Shown here: positions 55,821-64,000 of the stretch, in pieces
How positions within the stretch are numbered: the stretch's first letter is position 1
Layout: each line of letters starts with the position of its first letter
NCBI GenBank assembly: GCA_019671135.1
Contig: JAHRHY010000025.1
Span: forward strand, 62,001-126,000
DNA from: Linnemannia hyalina
Lineage: Eukaryota; Mortierellomycota; Mortierellomycetes; Mortierellales; Mortierellaceae
DNA length: 64,000 nt
Direction: 5' to 3'
Translations under genes and position numbers: made by a program
Notes under the pieces: model-generated
What the model was told of the DNA's origin: nothing
Database searches by the model: none
What the model saw: the letters and a program-made list of their open reading frames with translations, nothing else

Positions 55821-58241
55821 ATAAATCCATCATCCTTGTCACCCTTGGTACATATTTCAACCGTTAGCTCTCATCGCACATCATGACTTTCTATTTCTTT
55901 CAAGTGTCGCTCAGTGGCGTTGTCATATTCTCGTACATTTGCAGAATAGTATACTGGTATATGCTTCTCTTTTTATTTAATGTTATTGACATCGATGGAT
56001 AAACTAATTATATTTGACTTACCTGGCGTTTCGACAACGCGACGATGCGACGAACTAAATGGACAGACTGAGAACGTTCGCAAAAAATGGGACAATGAAG
56101 TCGTTAGAATCATTTTCAAGGACTACTTGTGAACTAACCCAAACACCCTTTCCCCAAGTCCCCCGTGGCCCACAATGGGAATGTTTTTTTTATCTTCAGA
56201 ATACATTTTCTCGTCATGCTTCACGTATCTTGGAAGCTATAAGACGGCTTTTCCTATCAAAGAATATTTAAATGTAATATCATCATTGAAACCCGCCATT
56301 TGCCCTCTTCTTGTCCTCCAGGACCCACGCTCACCCCAAGGGAAATGAAAAAAGAGAGAAAGTGAATGAATATGAGTATTACCTTGTAATGGAAGAAGGA
56401 CCGTCCTTGCCAATGACAGTAGAAGTGAAAGAGCTTAAAGGTCAATCTATGAGCGACAGCAAACCAGTGTAAAAAAAAGTTAGTTGTCATTGTTCGCTTC
56501 AATCAAATACCAAATTTCCCCACATCTCTTGACAGCAGTAGAAAAAGAGTGAGGATTAAGATCAGACATCCAAGGAAGTTAAGTCCATCATCAGGAAAGG
56601 TAAAGGATTCACAGCACTCGACGATGGCATACTGCTCTCTGATCGCTTCACTGACACGTCCAAAGACGATGGAAGAGGCACATGAACCACCTTATAACAT
56701 GGTCCTTTCGGTGGAAACTGCGAATTAAAGATCTTCATCATTCAAAATCCTCTTCTCTCTTTTTTTCCCTACTACTGCATACCCAATGAACACGAAATAA
56801 AGTGAAAGTGAATGAAACGCTTACCAATTGACAGTGGAGAGATGAGTAGCTTGTGAAAGGATCACGTTTGCATTTCTCTCCTCGAGATATCGACTGATCG
56901 AAGGACTTGAATCTGCTCAAAAGCGAACGAACAAAGAGACGCAACAATGGTTAGATATATGATACAAGATGGAACGTATTCCAAACTATGCCAAATGGTG
57001 TTTTCTCTCTTATTTTGTGATAGGTGTTGAATAGTGTTGTGTGGGTCAGTGGATTATACTGGCTAGTATGACACTCCTCAGCGAAGGAGTGTGAAGGTAT
57101 CACCATGGTCGATAAGATAAATTGAAGACAAAGTATGGTTTTCATCATTCACACAAGAGCACATTCAAGTAAAACAAAAAAAAAACGCGTAATTGGATCT
57201 CGATGGTGACAGGAATGAGTTGCAGTTCGTTCGCGTCACCGAGTGAGTCTCATTAGCGTGCAAGAGAAGGTGAGGTGGAAGTGGCGAAAGAGAATGAACT
57301 GTGGGTGTGAAGAGCTTACCAAGAAAGAAAGCGCGAACTTTCGGGAACGAGGGTGTGAAAGGGGATAGGGAAGAAGGGTAAGGAAGGAAGAGAAGCAACA
57401 GCAAGAAAAAAAAGAAAAACGTTTATTGTTGTTGTTCTCGGGTTGCCAAAGCCACATCGTCAAACATCACGTGTAGTCAGGCTTCATATCGTCTTGTCGG
57501 AGTTTTAGAAATGAGCAGAGTCGCCTTCTCCGAACTGGCTCTTTATCATTCATGGTACTAACGATCTGGGACTGGAAGCGATAGCAGACAACGGAGATAT
57601 AGCAAGAAGCATCACAACATACTACCTATTTCTGTGGATGTGCAACTACGCGTACGATATACGACTGAGAGAAACAAAAGACGTTGACTACAGGATGAAA
57701 AGTGGGGATTGATGCAGTCCCGTAAGTTGTTCCTTGCCGCCTACAACGTAAGAGAAGCTCAGCTTCAAGTTCAGCTTCAATTATTGGGACTTGTCGGGGC
57801 ATGAGCCGCTCTTCTCTTTTGTAGAAGATGGATATGATGATCTCTTTAAACTCCAACACTAGCCCCAATCAGCCAAAGTCATGTATATCATTTCACACCC
57901 ATAACACGCCATCCTCTTTTAAGATGCAACATTCCTCCGTGTCTTCAATTACTCCTTTAGTCAAGATCCTTGGAACGGCTCAAACACTTTGTTGAATCCC
58001 TGACAGTAGCTTGTGAGCCAAGGAGTCGTTGTTCGTGGTGTAGATGAAGAGATGCAGTTTATTATCATTCTATCGCAACGACAAAATAAAGAGAGAAATA
58101 GAGTTGCTCGCTTTTTCTTCCCAAAGGGCTCCTCTGTCCTTTGTTAGTGTTACAGAAACATGGGAAATAGTTGTTTGTTTTGGGCGACCGGAAAAATGAA
58201 CAAGGAAAAGAGAGAGTGCTTGAAAAAATCAGGCTAAAGGC
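55821..58241. other. Intergenic, about 2.4 kb
   Basis: No gene recognised. Several minus-strand GGTAAG donor-like sites (near 56822 and 57318) lie among short frames, so a spliced untranslated RNA or a fast-evolving small gene is possible, but no chain of exons could be assembled. Confidence 0.4.
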
Positions 58242-58811
58242 TTAAAAGACCAAAGCGACAACAGCGGCGGCAACGGCAGCCATGGCGACGGGGGCAGCGC
58301 TCAAGTAACCAGCAGCGCTCTTGTTGACGGTAGCAACAGGGGTAACAGTGGCGGTGGTAGCAGTGGTAGGCTTGACGGTCGAGTTGGAGTTGGTGACCGA
58401 GGGGACAGCGACCGAGGAAGTGCTAGCAGTGACGCCAGTGGGGGCAGGGGCGGTAGGGGTGGGGCCGGTTCCCTTGATCAGGAAGTAATGCGAGTACGAG
58501 TCGGCACCGATTCTGACAGAGTACCAGTCCGAGGTCAAGTCCTTGGGGAGGGTGGCCTTGAGCGAGGTGGCGCCAACAGCACCGGTACCCAAGTCGATGA
58601 CCTTGGTCTGGTGGGCAGGGTCACCCTTGAAGAGAGTGACGGTCAAGCCAGCGGTGGGGGCAGGGGATCCGAGCTTCCACTGGACAGTGACGGCAGCACC
58701 GGCGTTCCAGACGGTGCCGGCGACGGGGGCGGTGGGGTAGGCCTGGGTGGCAACCTGGGCCACGGCGGCGCTAATGAGGGAGGCGGCGACAGCAAGGATA
58801 GAGAAACGCAT
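58242..58811 (-). CDS. GPI-anchored cell-wall protein, Kre9/Knh1 N-terminal domain type
   Basis: A single exon of 189 residues. The signal peptide is MRFSILAVAASLISAAVAQ (about 19 residues). Residues about 22-115 form a compact beta domain of the Kre9/Knh1-like Ser-Thr-rich family (YPTAPVAGTVWNAGAAVTVQWK, WYSVRIGADSYSHYFLIKG). A Thr/Ser/Pro-rich O-glycosylation stem follows (about 116-165), then NKSAAGYL and a hydrophobic Ala/Val C terminus without charged ending, typical of GPI attachment. It acts at the plasma membrane or in the wall, with a probable role in wall assembly. Codons end mainly in C or G, as in strongly expressed fungal genes, and a TATA-like box lies upstream. Confidence 0.88.
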   Translation of the reverse strand: MRFSILAVAASLISAAVAQVATQAYPTAPVAGTVWNAGAAVTVQWKLGSPAPTAGLTVTLFKGDPAHQTKVIDLGTGAVGATSLKATLPKDLTSDWYSVRIGADSYSHYFLIKGTGPTPTAPAPTGVTASTSSVAVPSVTNSNSTVKPTTATTATVTPVATVNKSAAGYLSAAPVAMAAVAAAVVALVF

Positions 58812-60142
58812 GTTGAGATATGTAGGTGTAGGTGTTTGAGGTGGGGGAGAGGAAAGTAAGGATAAAGGGGAGAGGGTTTAGTCGTTAAATGGAGAGGTAT
58901 GGGATAAAGGAAAGTAGGTTGTGTAGTGGAAGTAATCCAAGTGGGGGGGAAGTGACAATGAAGCTTGAAGAAAGAGAAAAAAGAGAAAAAAGAGAATGAA
59001 GGGTGCCGGCTTAATATATGGCTTGAGGACCAGACTTGGTCGATTGTTTCCAGCGGGACGGCAATCGTATGTCTGTCAATATCATCACTCTCGTCCTAAA
59101 ATATACGGTGAGCCTTCATACAATGTTGCCTATCAAAATGGGAGAAAGTGAGCACCAAGGGCGAAACCTACTTTTGGCAATGGTATGCTCTCGTGCCTGA
59201 CTCTTTTTGGTGCTAATGGGGCAGCTGCATGACAACCAATCTCTTTCCATAGGTAGCACACACTCACGCAGTCGTCAAATAAGCGCAGATGAAATTCCTC
59301 ACCCGCCTATTTCTGGCTCAGATATGCCCATGATCTCGTCCTCCATTGTAATTGTTACTTGATGCTCACGGTAACCCTGTTCACCTCGGAAAATTATAAG
59401 GCACTCGATTGCAAGGTAGCTCGCTTGTAATTCTCATTCATCTTTATGATATCAAGTCAGAGGAATGGCGAATGGTGAATGGAAGTGATCAAGCGGATAT
59501 ATAATGCCCTACGCACTCTTCTTCTCTTTGACAGAAATACCAAAAGTCAAAAGGTTCCTAGAGCCAGGAGTCGGTGACAATAGGGGCTTGTCGAGAGCGC
59601 TAGTCGCGACTCTAATCGTTTCAAACGAAGTAGTGGACCATGGTTCTTGATGGTTGATAGACTGGCCCCATTGATTCAGAGCTTCCAACCTTGACAAAGA
59701 AGGACTGCAGCAGTTTTGATTAAAGAAAGCGAGACCAGCAGGGTTGTTGTGATCGGTGTGCGGTCAATGATCAACGGTCAGAAAGAAGACGAGACATGCC
59801 ACGTGAATGTAGATCTTAATCGTATGCACAAGAAAAAGAAAGCAGCAACAGAAAAATGAGCAGTCCCCCATTGTTGACTTAGAACAACAAAAAAAAAAAA
59901 AAACGCCTCTACCTACCTTCCCCTTGCAAACAAAGGATATTTACATACTCCTCTTTGTCTTCTTTCTCTTGCACAGGTCGCAGACGCACACCCCTCCTTC
60001 CCGTTCTCCACGCTCAACCTTGCCCATTCCTTTCCTCCCCTTCCTCCCTGCGTCTCCTCATCAAACTCCTTCTCTCCTTCTCTCCCCTCCGTTCTTCATT
60101 TATTCTCACACTCACACTCAAAACAACAAACAGTTCTTACAC
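58812..60142. other. Intergenic between divergent GPI protein and POL5
   Basis: No gene recognised. It holds the promoter of the GPI protein (TATA-like box near 59011), a 14-nt A run near 59889-59902, and a CT-rich leader from about 59950 before the Pol5 start. Confidence 0.5.
59011..59020 (-). promoter_or_regulatory. Candidate TATA box of GPI protein gene
   Basis: Minus-strand CATATATTAA, about 200 nt upstream of the ATG at 58811, in front of a purine-rich (sense CT-rich) leader. Confidence 0.45.
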
Positions 60143-63100
60143 ATGAGCCAGCCACATTTGCCCCTCTTCGGCATCCTTGCCTCGCTGGATGTCGCAGAGC
60201 GCAACGCCGCGGCATTGACACTCATAAAGTCCCTTGCTGTCCTCCAAAACGCTCACAAATGCGACATTGATCCCTCGGCCGAGGACATCACCGAGGAGAA
60301 ACTCGATCAGCTTTGCCACCCCGAGGTCGTCTATGCCCTCAAGCGTCTTATCAGAGGTCTTCCCTCTGATCGTGAGGCCGCCCGTCAGGGATTCTCTCTT
60401 GCCTTGACCGAGGTACATACCGCAACTGTTCTACGTTGTTCCATTGTAAACCATGGATCTTCAATTGTACAATCCTACTAACCATGCCATTCCTGTTAAC
60501 ACATTTATAGTTGTTGATCGGATTGAACTTTTTAACTGTCAAGATTGTGCTCGAGCTGTTGTTCCGTTTCACAGAGATCAAGAACTTTATGAAGGGCAAG
60601 GTAATAACAACAGCTACAACACTTACAATAACTCTAGTACCACGATTCCCATTGATGGCTCAATGGTAAGGATCCAATACCATCTGATAACAGTCAATCT
60701 CACACATTGTTACTCTTTGATCATGTCAATGCTTATTAGGAGGAGAGGAACCACATGTTTGGTCGCATTTTCGGATACATGAGCATTGTCCAGTCGGGCA
60801 TGCTCACCCGCCCAAGGACATCTGCAGAAGACATTCAACTCATCGTTGACGACCTCGTCGAATACTCCCAGGACAAATCCTACCTCTCAGAGTGCTGTCA
60901 CCAAGTCCTTGTCACCATGCTCCCCCAGGTACTTATTTTGAACCCTTTTTGATAGCATGGACAACGATCAAGAATCGCCAAGCATTTCATTCTAACTAAA
61001 CGTTTACCGATAATAGATCGTCAAGCATCCAAAGTCTATCAAATACGTCGTCGACACTCTCTTTGCGGACGGTGTCAACACTCCAGACCAGCTCAGCGTA
61101 GCCTTCGCCCTCCGGGAACATCTGGACGAAGTCAACAAGCAATTACCCAAGAACGAACAGATCAACTGGACAAAGGCTCTCGGCAAATCATGGAAGAACC
61201 CCGTCCTCCTTCACTCCTCCAACTTGAAGTGCCTCGGCATGTTGCTCAAGGAGACCTCAAGCGAGGACGGCACCCAGGCCTCATCCAGCTGGAGACAGAA
61301 CCTTCACCCAGTTTGGGATCGCGTCCTCGCTCAGTACTTTGGCTCATCCGCTCCCAACTCTCAGATCGCCCCCTTCCGCGACTTTTGGAACGTTGTCATT
61401 GATTGTAAGTGACAATGACATATACGGGAAGCCTTTCTCATAGGATCTAAGCATAGGATTCGAAAGTGCAGAGCCAATCTATGACATTTTGCTAATATTC
61501 ATTATCTATTTCTCCTATCATTGTTTAGCTACACTCTTCGATTCGAGCTCATCGCACGAGCGCAAGTACTGGGGATTCCAGATCTTTGAAAAGGTGTTGC
61601 CTGTTCTAGGAGAGGACCAGATTCCTCTTGTCTTCACCACCAACTTTATGCGCTGCTTCGTGAACAACCTCTCGAGCGAGGATCGTTTCCTCAACAAGGC
61701 TGCCAAGCACACCATGACTGCCATGCACGCCAAGGCCGACACCAACGAGGCCGTTCGCCTGACTTTGATCACGCAGCTCTTGGACAGCAACCCCAACTTT
61801 GATAGAATGTCCCGCTCCAAGACTGTCGAGACCTTGTTGGGTGGTTTGGACGTCTCTCACATCAAGCACTACCTCCAGTACCTCACTAAGGCCTTCTTGA
61901 ACCAGGACGGACCCGACTCGAGCAACATGGAGCGCGGTAAGCGTATCGACATCAGCAGACAGTGGACCATCGACCAAATGTTCTCCTTGTTCCGCAACCC
62001 CAAGGTTCCTAGGGAGGAGGGCTGGATCAAGTCGATCCTTGAGTTTTTCCTCATGCACGCCTTCTTTGACATCAAGAAGGTTGACGCCAAGAGCAAATAC
62101 ACCGAGGCCCACGCTCTGCCCACCCCTGCCCTCTCTGCCGCCACTCGTGAGCACTGCAGGAACCGCTTCTACGGCATGATGGGTGAGCTCTCGACCATGG
62201 CTCCCCTCGCCGCCAAGAAGGAGTCAGATGAGGCCGAGACGGTCAATTACAGCCGCAAGTTGAACGGCACTATGCTAGATGGAACTTTCTGGTGCTCCTT
62301 TGCCCTCCACATGATCGTCGATCTTGAGAAGAACAAGAACTTTGAGAGCCTCGTCACCCTCGACGACGAGGCAGCCAAGGCCAAGAAGACCGCCCTTGCC
62401 CTCGTCACCAAGATCCAGGACAAGGCCAAGAAGGCCTCCAAAGAGCTCAAGCCCCAGTACAAGGCTTTCGAGCTACTCTTTGTCCAGATGATTCTTCAGC
62501 TGTACGTCGAGCCCGAGGATTCGACCAACATTCTTGGAGAGTTGCACGACTGTTACGACAAGGTCTTTGCTGCCCCCAAGAAGGCTAACGGCAAGAAGGC
62601 TGCCTCGAACGATGATGATGATGATGAGGAAGAGATCCAGCCCGTTGAGGTCATTGTCGATATCTTGCTCAGTTTCTTGATCAAGCCCTCCGCCTTGCTT
62701 CGCCATGTCTCTGAGCAGGTCTTTGTTATCTTCTGCGACAAGATGACCAAGACTGGATTGGAGCTGATGTTGTCGACCCTTCAGACCAAGGACAACAAGG
62801 ACGACATGTTTGGTGAGGAGGAGGAGGATGATGATGCCGAGGCTGATGCCCACAACCACTCAGACGACGATGATGAGGACGGTGACTCAGATGAGTCTGA
62901 TGAGTCTGAGGATATGGATGTTGACGAGGATGAGGACGATAACGCCCCTGTCGATGAGGAGTTCAGGAAGAAGCTTGCCGCCGCATTGAACGTCAAGGAT
63001 GCCGACGACGAAGATGAGTCTGAGGAGGAGCTGTTGGACGACGACCAGATGATGGCTTTCGACGACAAACTGAACGAAATCTTTAGGCAGAAGAAGTTGG

Positions 63101-64000
63101 CCAAAGCCCAGCAGAAGGACGCCAAGCAAACTCTCATCCACTTCAAGAACAAAGTCCTCGATCTCTTGGAGCTTTATATCAAGAAGCAGTCTTCCAACGA
63201 GCTGGTTCTCGATCTGATTGTGCCCTTGCTGTCGCTTGTCCTCATACCCTCGGCTGCCAACAAGCCCGTCCACGACAAGATCTCGGCTCTTCTCCGCAAC
63301 AAGCTTGCCAAAATCAAGGACTACCCCCGCGATGTGAACGACGAGGCAGTGTTTGAGATCCTGAACCAGGTCCACGAGCTCGCCAAGAAGTCGCCCGACG
63401 CCAAGTTCTCTGGATTGTGCGGTGATCTGTCGGTTCTTTTGGTCAAGGTCCTCATTGGTGGCCAGGACGAGAAGACTGCCGTTGGTGAGACCATGGTCGA
63501 GGCCCCTGTCAAGAAGACACGTGGCACCAAGGGCAAGACTGCTGCCGCCATGGACCCCGAGGAGGCCGCTCTCAAGGCCAAGCAGGACCGCATTATTGCT
63601 CTTTACAGCGAGAGCTTGAGGGAGTTTATGACGCGCAAGAACTCGAACTTGTCGAGCAAGATGTTTATGGAGTTTATTGAGCGTTTCCCTCACCTTGCAT
63701 GGCACCTTTCGAGCACGCTTCTTGCCTACACCAACCCCAAGGCGACCGTCAAGTCGTTCCGTCAGGCCATGGCTTTCAACATGTTGTCTGCTCTTGTCAA
63801 GCGTCTATCGAACAAAAAGACGCCCAAGTTTGAGGAACTATTCTTGCAGACGCTTCCCTTGATCCGAGGCTCTTTAATCGAGACTTTTGAAGGAGCATTT
63901 GTGGAATCGACCGGCGAGGAGGCCAAGTCTGCGAAGGGATTGAACGTTGCTCGTCTGCGTGAGATTCTCAAATTTGCGATTTTGTCGGCAAGGATGGTCA
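60143..64000 (+). CDS. POL5: Pol5/MYBBP1A nucleolar protein, cut by window end
   Basis: Five exons seen so far, 60143-60412, 60511-60600, 60740-60928, 61017-61404 and 61529 to beyond 64000, all in phase from ATG MSQPHLPLFGILASLD. Family marks: the N-terminal helical repeats LDQLCHPEVVYALKRLIRGLPSDREAARQGFSLALTE, then EERNHMFGRIFGYMSIVQSGML, then FWNVVIDSTLF...SSSHERKYWGFQIFEKVLP. A long Asp/Glu-rich stretch at about 62810-63030 sits between helical blocks, as in the family. Pol5/MYBBP1A is a nucleolar ARM-like repeat protein for rRNA synthesis and ribosome assembly; despite the name it is not a replicative polymerase. Both the early part and the acidic centre are present; the C terminus lies outside the window. 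Confidence 0.9.

Noticed and set aside
56250..57470. Possible small spliced gene on the minus strand
   Set aside because: Donor-like sites exist, but no set of short frames joins in phase or shows a recognisable domain.
61606..63705. Minus-strand frames of 180-270 codons under Pol5
   Set aside because: They are shadows of the + strand Pol5 exon, which runs uninterrupted with clear family motifs.

Overview
The window is nuclear DNA of a filamentous fungus. Most genes are split by short introns (about 45-300 nt) with GT..AG borders, intergenic stretches are pyrimidine-rich, and microsatellites are common. Products include a DOMON-cytochrome b561, a Kre9-type GPI protein, MICOS and OMA1 proteins, and long Gln/Asn/Ser-rich regulators. 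Together with a Fanzor-type RuvC protein and Argonaute remnants, this suggests an early-diverging lineage, most likely Mortierellomycotina. That placement is inference from gene content and style; no rRNA or marker gene is present.

Layout. 0.8-3.6 kb (+): membrane-anchored class 3 lipase. 3.8-5.3 kb (-) and 5.8-7.8 kb (+): a head-to-head pair of mitochondrial inner-membrane genes, a MIC26/MIC27 (ApoO-like) MICOS subunit and an OMA1-type M48 protease. 8.5-10.7 kb (-): a concentrative nucleoside transporter, with a paralogue at 41.4-43.4 kb (-). 10.7-14.8 kb: no gene recognised. 14.8-21.3 kb (-): 1,911-residue PH-domain protein. 23.5-25.4 kb (-): Amt/Mep ammonium transporter. 28.2-38 kb: accessory region, see below. 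38-40.2 kb (-): DOMON-cytochrome b561. 46.3-50.2 kb (-): long leucine-rich protein. 53.5-55.8 kb (+): eight-exon FAD monooxygenase. 58.2-58.8 kb (-): GPI-anchored wall protein. 60.1 kb to the window end (+): Pol5/MYBBP1A, cut by the edge.

The accessory region is the most interesting part. At 28.18-32.67 kb (-), five exons join in frame into one predicted 1,351-residue protein. It has an XPG/FEN1-type flap-nuclease module at its N terminus and a complete Fanzor/TnpB-like RuvC nuclease with zinc ribbon at its C terminus, a combination I do not know from the literature. Its 5' flank holds a roughly 140-bp minisatellite and, pointing the other way, a decayed Argonaute gene (33.99-35.46 kb, +). 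A 406-bp solo LTR (TG...CA, 5-bp target duplication) sits inside that Argonaute. Beyond it lies a degenerate second copy of the XPG-like N-terminal region (37.13-37.59 kb, -). A small lipid-droplet-type membrane protein gene lies between the relics. The region reads as a place where nucleic-acid-targeting genes (RNAi, flap nuclease, RNA-guided-type nuclease) arrived, duplicated and partly decayed.

Exon borders were chosen by hand from splice consensus and reading-phase continuity. Every multi-exon model given as intact closes in frame, but none is checked against transcripts.
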